A stretch of 64,000 nt of DNA from Microbacterium flavescens (GTDB lineage: Bacteria > Actinomycetota > Actinomycetes > Actinomycetales > Microbacteriaceae). Shown piece after piece: positions 42,980 to 51,642 of this stretch. The stretch spans positions 62,001 to 126,000 of the forward strand of contig NZ_JAFIWA010000004.1 of the NCBI RefSeq assembly GCF_018588945.1, read 5' to 3'. Made by a program: the position numbers and the translations under genes. The notes under the pieces are model-generated. The model was not told the origin of the DNA, did no database searches, and was given only the letters and a program-made list of their open reading frames with translations. Numbering within the stretch: the first letter of the stretch is position 1; each line of letters opens with the position of its first letter.

Positions 42980-45153
42980 CGACGACCGACAGTGTGCTCG
43001 ACGCCATCGCCGACGGCGCCTACCACGACCCGCACAGCGTGCTTGGAATCCACTACGGCGACGACGCCGAAGGGGGCGCCCTCTGGACCGTCCGGGCACG
43101 CCGCCCGCTGGCGCGCAGCGTCACCGCCGTGTTCGTCGACGGCACGCGCGTGCCGCTCGAGCACGTGCGCGCGGGGATCTGGGAGGGGACGCGCTCCGGT
43201 CCCCTGCGCCGGTACGAGCTCGTGACGACGTACGAGGATGCACCCGACTACATCGCCGACGACCCCTACCGCTTCTCGCCCACGATCGGCGAGCTCGACC
43301 TCCACCTCATCGGAGAGGGTCGCCACGAGGAGCTCTGGCGTGTGCTCGGCGCGCACGTGCGCGAGTTCGAGGGCACGAGCGGGACGGCCTTCACGGTGTG
43401 GGCGCCGAATGCGCGGGCGGTCCGCGTCACCGGTTCCTTCAACGACTGGAACGGCCAGACTCACGCCATGCGCTCGATGGGCGGCAGCGGCGTGTGGGAG
43501 CTCTTCGTGCCCGGCGTCGGCGCCGGGGCGACCTACAAGTTCGAGTTGCTGAGCCGATCCGGCGGCTGGGTGACCAAGGCCGACCCGATGGCGCGCCTCG
43601 CCGAGGTCCCACCCGCGACCGCGTCGGTGGTCACGCAGTCCTCCTACCGCTGGGCGGACGACGCGTGGATGGCGCGCCGGGCGCGCTCCACGCCGGTATC
43701 GGAGCCCATGTCGGTCTACGAGCTCCACTTCGGCTCGTGGCGGCCTGGCCTGTCGTATCGCGAGGCGGCCGACCAGCTGATCGATTACGTCGGCGCTCAG
43801 GGCTTCACGCACATCGAGTTCCTCCCGCTGGCCGAGCACCCCTTCGGCGGCTCGTGGGGCTATCAGGTCACCGGCTACTACGCGCCCACGAGCAGGTTCG
43901 GGCAGCCCGACGATCTGCGCTACCTGATCGACCGTCTGCACGGTGCGGGCATCGGCGTGATCATGGACTGGGTGCCGGGGCATTTTCCGAAGGATGCCTT
44001 CGCCCTCGCCCGCTTCGACGGCGAGGCCCTCTACGAGCACCCCGACCCCCGGCGCGGCGAACACCGCGACTGGGGCACGTACATCTTCGACTACGGCCGC
44101 AACGAGGTGCGCAACTTCCTCGTCGCCAACGCCCTCTACTGGTTCGAGGAGTTCCACGTCGACGGTCTCCGCGTGGACGCCGTCGCCTCGATGCTCTACC
44201 TCGACTACTCGCGTGAAGAGGGCGAGTGGGTGCCGAACGTGCACGGCGGGCGCGAGAACCTCGAGGCCATCCGCTTCCTCCAGGAGGTGAACGCCACCGC
44301 TTACAAGCGCTACCCCGGCATCGCCATGATGGCCGAGGAGTCCACGAGCTTCCCCGGCGTCACCGCCCCGACGCGGCAGGCCGGCCTCGGCTTCGGCTTC
44401 AAGTGGAACATGGGCTGGATGAACGACTCGCTGCAGTACATCAAGCGCGACCCGATGTACCGCTCGCACCACGAGGGCGAGCTGTCGTTCTCCTTCGTGT
44501 ACGCCTTCAGCGAGAACTTCGTGCTGCCGATCAGCCACGACGAGGTCGTGCACGGCAAGGGCAGTCTCATCGGGCGCATGCCCGGCGACCACTGGCAGCA
44601 GCTCGCGAACATGCGCGCATTCCTGGCCTACATGTGGGGCCATCCCGGCAAGCAGCTGCTGTTCATGGGTCAGGAGTTCGGCCAGCTGTCCGAGTGGTCG
44701 GAAGGCCGCTCGCTCGACTGGTGGCTGCTCGACCAGCCGTCGCATGCCCAGCTGCAGTCCTTCGTCGCGACGCTCAACCGCGTCTACCGCGACCATTCCG
44801 CGCTCTGGTCACGCGACAGCGACGGCGCGGCGTTCGTCCGCCTGGGTGCCCCGCAGTGGAATCGGAACGTCATCGCCTTCGCACGCCGCGACTGGCACGG
44901 CAACTCGATCGCGGTGATCTGCAACTTCTCTGGTGTGCCGATCACGTCGTACGAGCTCGATCTGCCCGAACAGGGCGTCTGGCACGAGGTGCTCAACACG
45001 GATGCCGAAGCCTACGGCGGCTCGGGCGTCGGCAACCTCGGCATGGTGCACGCCGGCGACGGCGGACGCGCGAAGCTCGTGCTGCCTCCGCTCGGCGTGC
45101 TGTGGCTGAGGCACGACCCGGAGGCCCACATCCCGTCTCCGACGAAGGGCTGA
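42976..45153 (+). CDS. glgB: 1,4-alpha-glucan branching enzyme
   Basis: Makes alpha-1,6 branches in glycogen or in GlgE glucan. 725 residues: N-terminal CBM48 modules ([16 protein letters not shown], then [20 protein letters not shown]), GH13_9 barrel with nucleophile Asp in [19 protein letters not shown], the acid Glu in [12 protein letters not shown], and [12 protein letters not shown]. Coupled to glgE by a four-base overlap. Its stop lies 7 nt from the stop of the convergent thioredoxin-TPR gene, inside a near-perfect palindrome. Confidence 0.97.
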   Translation: MTTTDSVLDAIADGAYHDPHSVLGIHYGDDAEGGALWTVRARRPLARSVTAVFVDGTRVPLEHVRAGIWEGTRSGPLRRYELVTTYEDAPDYIADDPYRFSPTIGELDLHLIGEGRHEELWRVLGAHVREFEGTSGTAFTVWAPNARAVRVTGSFNDWNGQTHAMRSMGGSGVWELFVPGVGAGATYKFELLSRSGGWVTKADPMARLAEVPPATASVVTQSSYRWADDAWMARRARSTPVSEPMSVYELHFGSWRPGLSYREAADQLIDYVGAQGFTHIEFLPLAEHPFGGSWGYQVTGYYAPTSRFGQPDDLRYLIDRLHGAGIGVIMDWVPGHFPKDAFALARFDGEALYEHPDPRRGEHRDWGTYIFDYGRNEVRNFLVANALYWFEEFHVDGLRVDAVASMLYLDYSREEGEWVPNVHGGRENLEAIRFLQEVNATAYKRYPGIAMMAEESTSFPGVTAPTRQAGLGFGFKWNMGWMNDSLQYIKRDPMYRSHHEGELSFSFVYAFSENFVLPISHDEVVHGKGSLIGRMPGDHWQQLANMRAFLAYMWGHPGKQLLFMGQEFGQLSEWSEGRSLDWWLLDQPSHAQLQSFVATLNRVYRDHSALWSRDSDGAAFVRLGAPQWNRNVIAFARRDWHGNSIAVICNFSGVPITSYELDLPEQGVWHEVLNTDAEAYGGSGVGNLGMVHAGDGGRAKLVLPPLGVLWLRHDPEAHIPSPTKG

Positions 45154-45164
45154 GCGCCGCTCAG
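45150..45164. terminator. short palindrome holding both stop codons of glgB and the thioredoxin-TPR gene
   Basis: CTGAGCG-C-CGCTCAG is a perfect inverted repeat. TGA of glgB (45151-45153) and TCA, the complement of the other gene's TGA (45161-45163), lie in its two arms. As a hairpin it has only a 5-bp stem, so terminator function is doubtful. Confidence 0.3.
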
Positions 45165-46108
45165 AAGAGGAGCGAGGCGAGCTGCCCACGGGCACGGATG
45201 ACGCGCGGGTCTGCATCGCCCACGAGCGCGAACAGCTCGAGCATGCGCTCACGTACCGGCGCACGCTCTTCGGCCGGCAACTGCGCGAACAGCTCGAGCA
45301 GGCGTCCGAACGCGTCCTCGACGTGACCCCCGGCCACATCGAGGTCGGCGACGGCGAACTGGGCGTCGATGTCGGTGGGCGCGGCGGCCGCGGCCGCACG
45401 GGCGGCCTGGAGGTCGGCGCCCTGGACCCGGTCGAGCAGGCGCACCTGCCCGAGGCCGGCGCGAGCATCCGCGTCGCGGGGGTTCTCCGCCAGCGCCTTC
45501 TCGTAGGCGGCGATCGCGCGGGGGTAGTCGCCCGCCTCGATGGCGTCGAAGGCCTCGGCGTGCAGCGGGGGCAGCGGCGGCTCCACGGGCTCGGATGCCT
45601 CGGCCGGGGCATCCCCGTCGACACTCACCGTGCCGGTGACGCCGTTCTGCGCCGCGAGCTGAAGGAGCTGGGCGAATACCTCGCGGACCTGCTGCTCGGG
45701 CACCGCCCCGGTGAACATCGGCACCGGCTGTCCGGCGACGAGCGCGACGACCATCGGGATCGACTGCGCGCGGAAGGCCTGCGAGAGCTGCGGATTGGCG
45801 TCGACATCGACCTTCGCAAGGACAAGACGACCGCCGAGTTCCGTCACGACGCGCTCGAGCACCGGGCTCAGCTGCTTGCAGGGTCCGCACCACTCGGCCC
45901 ACAGGTCGATGACGACCGGCACGGTGCGCGAGAGCTCGAGCACCTGGGCGAACGTGTCGTCCGTGACGTCCATGACCAGGGACGGAACGGATCCGGCCGG
46001 CATCGCCTCCCGGTCCTGCCCCGCCGGCGCCGCCGCCGCCGGACGATTGCGCAGGGTCGAGAGGTCGACAGCGCCACGCAGCGCGGCGCCCGAGGTGGGA
46101 TCGGTCAC
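45161..46108 (-). CDS. ybbN: thioredoxin-TPR fusion protein, CnoX/YbbN-like
   Basis: 315 residues. A thioredoxin domain (about 45-150) with an active-site WCGPC (C74, C77) sits before a C-terminal TPR-like helical region with AIEAGDYPRAIAAYEKAL and EDAFGRLLELFAQLP. This architecture matches YbbN/CnoX chaperone-redoxins, which hold oxidation-damaged proteins. A proline/acid-rich linker separates the parts. GTG 46108 overlaps the stop codon of the upstream membrane protein gene by four bases, so it is coupled to it. Confidence 0.9.
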   Translation of the reverse strand: MTDPTSGAALRGAVDLSTLRNRPAAAAPAGQDREAMPAGSVPSLVMDVTDDTFAQVLELSRTVPVVIDLWAEWCGPCKQLSPVLERVVTELGGRLVLAKVDVDANPQLSQAFRAQSIPMVVALVAGQPVPMFTGAVPEQQVREVFAQLLQLAAQNGVTGTVSVDGDAPAEASEPVEPPLPPLHAEAFDAIEAGDYPRAIAAYEKALAENPRDADARAGLGQVRLLDRVQGADLQAARAAAAAAPTDIDAQFAVADLDVAGGHVEDAFGRLLELFAQLPAEERAPVRERMLELFALVGDADPRVIRARGQLASLLF

Positions 46109-47973
46109 TTGATCACCTTCGAGTTGAGGATGTCGGACGAGTAGCCGAGCAGACGGATCTTCTCGGTCGATCCCTGTCCGGGGACGTAGAAGAACACCTG
46201 GTCGCTGAACGTGGTCGTGAAGCCGGTCGCCGACTGATCGGCGCCTGCGAGGGTCTTCACCGTCTGGTTGTCGGGAAGCTTGATCACCGCGCCCGGGTCG
46301 GTCGGCTTGACCGTGTCGATCTCGTTGACGCTGACCGCCACGATGGCGCCGCTCTCGAGGGTGGCGAGCGCGAGCGGTGCGAACTGGCCGGGGCCCGACG
46401 AGAAGGTGAAGCTTCCCGTCTTGGCGGCCGTCTCGTTGAACGAGTCGAGACGACGCTGACGGTCGGCGACGATGCTGGCGCGCAGCTGGTCGCCCTCCTC
46501 CTCGAACAGATCGAAATGCGGGCTGTCCTCGCCCTTGTTGATGATGTCGGCATAGGCCGACGCAAGGTCCTCGGGAGGCATGATCAGGAAGGGCGAGTCG
46601 GCTGCCGGCTCGACCGCGCCGATGTACCACGGCGCGAGATCGGGCATCGGAGTAGACGCCTCGAGGCCCGCCGAGTACGAGAGCTTGTACGGCGACCAGG
46701 CGTCCTTCTGGGTGAGGACCATGATGCTCGAGGTCTTGCTCTCATCGTCGTCCACGACGGCCATGACCGACCGGGGCCAGGAGTCGTTCGACTCCGGCAG
46801 CACGATCTCGAGCGGCTTGGTGAGGATGGGGGCCGGCGCGGCGTAGTCCGCGATCGCGGCGCGCAGCGTGTAGTTGGTCGTCCGGGCCGCGAGGGCCGCA
46901 CCGTCGAGGCGCGTGGCCGCGAGGTCCTTGTCCTTGGCCTCGTCGGCCTCCGCCACCGTTGCCGCGATGCGCGCGAGGATGCGCTCGGCCTGCGGCTTCG
47001 TGACGGCGGGAGACTGCTGCCCCTCCTGCTCGATCACCGAGGCCGTCGGAGTCGGCGTGGGGGTCGAGCCCAGTTGCGGCCACGCGTCCGCCGAGCAGCC
47101 GCTGAAGAGCAGTGCCGACACGGCGACGACAGGCAGGACGGCGAACGCGCGGCGTCCGCCGGTCACAGCGCGGCGGGTGCTCGGAGTCGAGCTGATGACG
47201 CCCTTGTCGGCGCTGTCGATGGCCAGATCGATGGGCTCGGTGACCGGCAGCGGCAGGCCCTTGCGGCGCGGACCGCGCGAGCGGCGGGCGTGGCGGATGC
47301 CGAGGAAGTAGAGGAAGACGCCGACGGCCATGAGGATGCCGCCGCCCACGATGAGCGGGCCGGCCCACGGGGTCGAGTTGGCGATGGGCCAGGACACCGA
47401 CACGTTCGACGGCGCGGGGGCCGTTCCGTCGGTGGCGACGAGCACGCTCATCTGGGACGGGAGCTGCAGCGGTGCGATCAGGATGTCGCTCTGCTGGAAT
47501 TCGTCGAGCCACAGGTCCGACCCGACCGGAGAGCGGGAGGGCACCTCGGCCGCGGCCTCTTCGGTGGCGGCGTCGCCGCCGGCGGCTTCGTCGGTGGCCG
47601 GATCGCCGGTCGCCGGATCGGTCTCGCTCTCGGCGGGGGGTTCGGGCTCGACGAGCTCGGTCACGATCTCGCCTTCGTCATCGAGAGTCGCGACGTTGTA
47701 CGGGGTGTCGGACAGCCACGCCTGCATGTCGGCGGTGCGCCCGTAGGCGGCGAAGATGTTCCCCTCTCCCTGCGCACGCAGCGTCTGCGCGCCGGAGATC
47801 TCGTTGAGCACGTCGCCGTCGATGACGAGGTACGGCGCCTGCTCCTCGACGGAGATCGCGGCGATGTCGTTCTCGGGGCCCTGGAAGATCGTCCGCTGCG
47901 CGATGCCCGCCCCGATCATCACGGCGGCGAGCACGAATGCGGCCACGGCCCAAACGAAACGCACGAAGAACAC
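46105..47973 (-). CDS. large membrane protein with an internal lipobox-like segment
   Basis: 622 residues; function unknown, conserved-looking in Microbacteriaceae (a DUF8094-like C-terminal region is my best guess, low certainty). Segment 1: TM helix at 4-26. Segment 2: extracellular ~27-200 with an acidic Ala/Glu/Thr-rich stretch (110-145). Segment 3: TM helix 203-226 followed by RHARRSRGPRRK, which is positively charged and inside. Segment 4: hydrophobic 275-291 ending in LLFSGC (C293), which looks like a lipoprotein signal peptide in mid-chain. Segment 5: extracellular Thr/Pro stretch, then a folded domain to residue 622. GTG 47973 has GGGAAAG close upstream. Confidence 0.82.
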   Translation of the reverse strand: MFFVRFVWAVAAFVLAAVMIGAGIAQRTIFQGPENDIAAISVEEQAPYLVIDGDVLNEISGAQTLRAQGEGNIFAAYGRTADMQAWLSDTPYNVATLDDEGEIVTELVEPEPPAESETDPATGDPATDEAAGGDAATEEAAAEVPSRSPVGSDLWLDEFQQSDILIAPLQLPSQMSVLVATDGTAPAPSNVSVSWPIANSTPWAGPLIVGGGILMAVGVFLYFLGIRHARRSRGPRRKGLPLPVTEPIDLAIDSADKGVISSTPSTRRAVTGGRRAFAVLPVVAVSALLFSGCSADAWPQLGSTPTPTPTASVIEQEGQQSPAVTKPQAERILARIAATVAEADEAKDKDLAATRLDGAALAARTTNYTLRAAIADYAAPAPILTKPLEIVLPESNDSWPRSVMAVVDDDESKTSSIMVLTQKDAWSPYKLSYSAGLEASTPMPDLAPWYIGAVEPAADSPFLIMPPEDLASAYADIINKGEDSPHFDLFEEEGDQLRASIVADRQRRLDSFNETAAKTGSFTFSSGPGQFAPLALATLESGAIVAVSVNEIDTVKPTDPGAVIKLPDNQTVKTLAGADQSATGFTTTFSDQVFFYVPGQGSTEKIRLLGYSSDILNSKVIK

Positions 47974-48020
47974 CTTTCCCGGGCCTGCCCGGACGGCATG
48001 GACCCTCGATTCGACATTTC

Positions 48021-48026
48021 AGACTA
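48021..48026 (-). promoter_or_regulatory. -10 hexamer (TAGTCT) of the membrane-protein/ybbN operon
   Basis: TAGTCT about 47 nt upstream of the GTG at 47973, giving a leader of about 40 nt. Confidence 0.4.
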
Positions 48027-48088
48027 GCGAAGTCGACCTGAAAGGCGCCCGGGAGGGGCCAATCGCGGGCCTGGGCGTCCGCAGTGCG

Positions 48089-48094
48089 TATCCT
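48089..48094 (+). promoter_or_regulatory. -10 hexamer (TATCCT) of the AI-2E family gene
   Basis: TATCCT about 48 nt upstream of the ATG at 48143, with GGGAGGG as ribosome site; a normal leadered promoter. Confidence 0.4.
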
Positions 48095-48142
48095 GACGGA
48101 ACGGAAGTTCGGCGAACGCGCCGGCAGCGTCGGGAGGGTCGC

Positions 48143-49210
48143 ATGAAGGTGCACAATCCGTTCCGGGTGGCGTTCGTCGCCACCCTGGGCGTCGGGCTCG
48201 GGCTGGTCCTCATCGCCAGCATCCAGACGCTGTCGACGATCCTCCTCTACGTCGGAACGGCATTGTTCCTCTCCCTCGGCCTCGACCCCATCGTCGCCTG
48301 GCTGGAGCGCCGCAAGCTCCCCCGGTGGGCGGCCGTGCTCGTCACGATCCTGGGCGTGCTCGCCGCCTTCGCGGGCATCATCCTGATGGTGGTGCCCGTC
48401 ATCGTCGGCCAGGTCGGCCAGCTCGTGTCGGCCATTCAGGAGCTCTTCGAGGAGGGCGCCCTCGCCGATCCCGTCACGGGCATCAAGGAGTGGCTGCAGT
48501 CCACGTTCCCGCTCCTCGACGTCGACACCGTGTGGACCTACATCGAGGACTGGTACAAGACCCTCGACGTGGGCCAGATCGGCAGCGAGATCGGCGGCGG
48601 CATCATCGTCATCGGCGGCGCGCTGCTGGCCGGCCTCGCCGGTGCGTTCATCGTCCTGATCCTCACGATCTACTTCACGGCGTCCACGCCGAGCCTCAAG
48701 CGCGCCGTGTACCAGCTGGTCCCGGCATCCAAGCGCTCGCGCTTCATCGACCTGGGCGAGCAGATCACCGACTCGGTCGGCTACTACGTCATCGGCCAGC
48801 TCAGCCTCGGCGTGATCAACGGCGTGCTGAGTGCGATCTTCCTGTCGATCATCGATGCGCCCTTCCCCGCTGTGCTCGCGGTCGTCGCCTTCTTCTTCTC
48901 GCTGATCCCGCTGGTCGGAACACTCACCGGCTCGACGATCATCGTCCTCACGTGTCTCGGACTCGGCTCGCCCACGATCGCGCTGATCGCCGGGATCTAC
49001 TACCTGATCTACATGCAGATCGAGGCCTACGTGCTCGCTCCCCGCATCATGGGGCGCGCTGTCTCGGTGCCCGGAGCCGTCGTCGTCATCGCCGCGCTGG
49101 CGGGTGGTGCGCTCCTCGGCCTGTTGGGCGCCCTCGTGGCGATCCCCGTGGCGGCGAGCATCCTGATCATCTACCGTCAGGTGGTCATCCCCCGCCAGAA
49201 CGAGCGCTGA
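48143..49210 (+). CDS. AI-2E/PerM-family transporter
   Basis: Integral membrane protein of 355 residues, seven to eight hydrophobic segments. Family features are the N-terminal pair of helices ending LGLDPIVAWLERRKLPRWAAVL, a loop with LVSAIQELF, and the C-terminal VAFFFSLIPLVGTLTGSTII plus YVLAPRIMGRAVSVP. Members were named for autoinducer-2 export (TqsA) but others work as Na+/H+ antiporters, so the substrate is open. GGGAGGG 6 nt upstream supports the ATG. The next gene is convergent. Confidence 0.87.
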   Translation: MKVHNPFRVAFVATLGVGLGLVLIASIQTLSTILLYVGTALFLSLGLDPIVAWLERRKLPRWAAVLVTILGVLAAFAGIILMVVPVIVGQVGQLVSAIQELFEEGALADPVTGIKEWLQSTFPLLDVDTVWTYIEDWYKTLDVGQIGSEIGGGIIVIGGALLAGLAGAFIVLILTIYFTASTPSLKRAVYQLVPASKRSRFIDLGEQITDSVGYYVIGQLSLGVINGVLSAIFLSIIDAPFPAVLAVVAFFFSLIPLVGTLTGSTIIVLTCLGLGSPTIALIAGIYYLIYMQIEAYVLAPRIMGRAVSVPGAVVVIAALAGGALLGLLGALVAIPVAASILIIYRQVVIPRQNER

Positions 49211-49233
49211 GCGGATGCCGCGGCCCGGCCCGC

Positions 49234-49962
49234 TCAGGCTTCGTCGACGATCTCGCCGTCCCAGTCGGTCGGCAGCGGCAGCGCATCGGGATTGATCGCC
49301 GCCACGATCTCGGTCAGCACGCGGCGGGTCTGATTCTCGCCGACCCAGAGGTGCTTGCCGCCCTCGACCGGGATCAGCACGGCGTGCGGGACGCTCGCGA
49401 AGCGCTGGGCCGCGGCATCCGGCCGGAGATAGTCGTCGAACTCGGGAACGAGCACGATGAGGGGGCGGTCATCGCGTGCCCACGCGGCCACCTCCGCGTC
49501 GGTCGCGCGATGCAGCGGCGGTGAGAGGAGCACCGCGCCCGCGATGTCGTGGTCGCGACCGTACTTGAGGGCGAGCTCCGTGCCGAACGACCAGCCGACG
49601 AGCCACGGGGCGGGAAGTCCCCGCTCGCGCACGAACTCCATCGCCGCCGCCACGTCGAACGCTTCGGCGCGGCCGCCGTCGAATGTGCCCTCGCTCGTGC
49701 CGCGCGGAGACATCGTTCCGCGGGTGTTGAATCGCAGGACCGCGAGGTCGGCCAGCGCGGGCAGCCGGCCGGCCGCCTTGCGGAAGATGTGGGAGTCCAT
49801 GAAGCCCCCGGCGGTGGGCAGCGGATGGAGCGTCACGAGGGTCGCGACGGGCTCACGTCCCGCGGGAAGCGCGAGCTCGCCGACGAGCGTGAGTCCGTCG
49901 AGCGTCTCGAGCTCGATGTCCTCCCGGCGGGCGGGCAGGAGCAGGGGGCCTCGGATCTCCAT
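49234..49962 (-). CDS. alpha/beta-hydrolase
   Basis: 242 residues. The alpha/beta fold carries the oxyanion segment LVTLHPLPTAGGFMDSH, the nucleophile elbow GWSFGTE (Ser), an acidic residue region VPEFDDYLRPD and the catalytic His in GGKHLWVGE. It resembles small dienelactone-hydrolase/acyl-esterase-like proteins; substrate unknown. ATG at 49962 has AAGGAC about 8 nt upstream. It is followed, going upstream on the same strand, by a zinc-ribbon protein gene 25 nt away. Confidence 0.85.
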   Translation of the reverse strand: MEIRGPLLLPARREDIELETLDGLTLVGELALPAGREPVATLVTLHPLPTAGGFMDSHIFRKAAGRLPALADLAVLRFNTRGTMSPRGTSEGTFDGGRAEAFDVAAAMEFVRERGLPAPWLVGWSFGTELALKYGRDHDIAGAVLLSPPLHRATDAEVAAWARDDRPLIVLVPEFDDYLRPDAAAQRFASVPHAVLIPVEGGKHLWVGENQTRRVLTEIVAAINPDALPLPTDWDGEIVDEA

Positions 49963-49987
49963 GTCAACCGGTCCTTGTGCGGGGCCG

Positions 49988-50272
49988 TCAGGCCACTTTC
50001 CAACAATGCTGGTGCCAGTGTCTCCGGGCTGCGAGATCGGCGCCGTCGCCGAGCACGCCATCGGCCCGCCACGCCACGAGATGCGCCACGCCGGCGTCGA
50101 TCGAGCGGCCGCAGCCCGGGCACACATAGCTCTTCTGAGCCTGTGCGGCGGAGACCGGCTGCACGGTCCACTCGACGCCGCGTCGCACCTCGGTGCGCTT
50201 CCAGCCGGCGAGGAGGCGCTCGAAGGACTCGTCGCCGCTCGATTCGGGGCGACGCCTGTTGGACCGCGGCAT
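49988..50272 (-). CDS. small zinc-ribbon-like protein, 94 residues
   Basis: Function unknown. A basic N-terminus precedes a likely metal site: CPGC (C51, C54), H64, and RRHWHQHC (H85, H87, H89, C90). The spacing CxxC...HxHxHC suggests a single zinc ribbon. Actinobacterial relatives are often labelled 'ATP/GTP-binding protein', an annotation not supported by any P-loop here. It starts 5 nt after the stop of the transglycosylase-like gene. Confidence 0.78.
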   Translation of the reverse strand: MPRSNRRRPESSGDESFERLLAGWKRTEVRRGVEWTVQPVSAAQAQKSYVCPGCGRSIDAGVAHLVAWRADGVLGDGADLAARRHWHQHCWKVA

Positions 50273-50277
50273 CGCGG

Positions 50278-51021
50278 TCAGTACCACCCGACGCGCTGCG
50301 AGTGTCCCCAGGCCCCGCACGGCGTGCCGTAGCGTCCGGCGATGTAGCCCAGGCCCCACGAGATCTGCGTCGCGGGGTTGGTCTCCCAGTCGGCTCCCGC
50401 ACTCGCCATCTTGCTGCCGGGGAGCGACTGCGGGATGCCGTAGGCGCCGCTGGAGGCGTTGTACGCGTTGACACGCCAGCCCGACTCCTTGTTCCACAGG
50501 GCCACCAGGCAGGAGAACTCGCCGTCGCCCCAGCCGCGGGCCTTGACCATGCTGTACGCGATCGACTGGGCGGACCCGGGGTCGGGTGTGACGAAGGGCG
50601 GGGCCCAACCCGACGACGAAGCGGAGCCCGACGGCGCGACGACCACCGGCTTCGGCTTGGGCTTGGGCTTGACATACACCGTGTAGCCGCCGCGATCGAG
50701 CGGGCGAGGCTCGGCCGCCTCGTCGTCGGCCTCGACGACGGCACGGGTCTGGATGTCGCCGAGCGAACTGGCGTAGAGCGTCATCGGAGCGACTTCCTCC
50801 GCATTGGCCTCGGACAGCGCCATGCCGGTCGGGCCGATGTAGGCGACCACGAACCCGACCGCTGCGAAGGCGGCGAACACGCCCAGAACCCCGCGGCGAC
50901 GCGACCAGCGCTGAGCCGGAACCGGCGCGCGTCGCGGCGCGGCGACACGTGAATCCGCGAGCGTCGACACGGTCTGACGCCGGGAGCGCCGGGTGGGGAT
51001 CAGCTCGTTTCCGGAAGTCAC
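50278..51021 (-). CDS. lytic transglycosylase-like, membrane-anchored protein
   Basis: 247 residues. One TM helix (about 44-62) follows a basic cytosolic segment; outside the membrane a flexible linker contains YVKPKPKPKPVVV, a rigid Lys-Pro spacer that could cross the wall. The C-terminal ~95 residues are a lysozyme-like domain: catalytic Glu179 in LWNKESGWRVNAYN, SGAYGIPQSLPGSKM and WGLGYIAGRYG. Probably trims peptidoglycan. GTG at 51021 lies 9 nt after TAGACT. Confidence 0.88.
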   Translation of the reverse strand: MTSGNELIPTRRSRRQTVSTLADSRVAAPRRAPVPAQRWSRRRGVLGVFAAFAAVGFVVAYIGPTGMALSEANAEEVAPMTLYASSLGDIQTRAVVEADDEAAEPRPLDRGGYTVYVKPKPKPKPVVVAPSGSASSSGWAPPFVTPDPGSAQSIAYSMVKARGWGDGEFSCLVALWNKESGWRVNAYNASSGAYGIPQSLPGSKMASAGADWETNPATQISWGLGYIAGRYGTPCGAWGHSQRVGWY

Positions 51022-51030
51022 AGTTCCCCG

Positions 51031-51036
51031 AGTCTA
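51031..51036 (-). promoter_or_regulatory. -10 hexamer (TAGACT) of the transglycosylase-like gene
   Basis: TAGACT, 9 nt, GTG at 51021; near-leaderless. Confidence 0.5.
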
Positions 51037-51078
51037 GCGATCGTCATCGGCGCATGCCATCCGACGTGAGCGGTGACG

Positions 51079-51642
51079 TCACGTCACCGCGAGCATGACC
51101 TCGACGACGGCATCCAGCACGGCATCCACCTGCGTCTCGCTGTAGCCGCCCCGCTGCATGCGGAAGGCGACCGAGCGCACCTGCTCGACCGTCACGGACT
51201 CCCCCGCCTCGATGAAGCGAGACACCTTGTCGGCGACGAGATCGACCTCGTCGACGCGGTAGCCGTACCGCAGCACCGACACCCGATCGAAGCGGCGACC
51301 GCGGGGGCGCGAGAGCCGGTCGAGGATGACCTGAGCGGTCTCGCGGGTCTTGCCCACCCATTCGTGCGCTCCGAGGTCGGACACGGCCGCCTCGCGCTCG
51401 CGAGCGGCGAAGGCGTCTTCGATGCGACCGAGCGCCGCGTCCACGGAGGCGATCACGTAGCCGCGGCGGACCAGGGGGAAGGCTGCGCGCCGCACGTCGG
51501 CGGCCGTGAGCGGCTCGCCGCCCGCCTCGAACGCCGTGCGGGCGCGGGCGAGGAAGGCGTCGACGGCCCTCTTGTCGTACCCCTTCTCGCGCCCGCGCGT
51601 CTCGGGGAATGATGCCGGGGTGTCAGCCGGTGCTGTCGTCAT
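51079..51642 (-). CDS. protein with two DivIVA-domain repeats
   Basis: 187 residues. Two tandem copies of the short DivIVA_dom repeat: GYDKRAVDAFLARARTAFE with LTAADVRRAAFPLVRRGY, and YGYRVDEVDLVADKVSRFI with VTVEQVRSVAFRMQRGGY. Such repeats occur in actinobacterial proteins related to DivIVA/Wag31 membrane-curvature factors, but the long coiled coil is missing. The ATG overlaps the cdsA stop (ATGA), so it is coupled to phospholipid synthesis. Role in polar growth is inference. Confidence 0.86.
   Translation of the reverse strand: MTTAPADTPASFPETRGREKGYDKRAVDAFLARARTAFEAGGEPLTAADVRRAAFPLVRRGYVIASVDAALGRIEDAFAAREREAAVSDLGAHEWVGKTRETAQVILDRLSRPRGRRFDRVSVLRYGYRVDEVDLVADKVSRFIEAGESVTVEQVRSVAFRMQRGGYSETQVDAVLDAVVEVMLAVT

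Noticed and set aside
50675-50700. Lys-Pro repeat (KPKPKPKP) as a repeat element
   Set aside because: It is coding low complexity in the transglycosylase-like protein, best explained as a rigid spacer.
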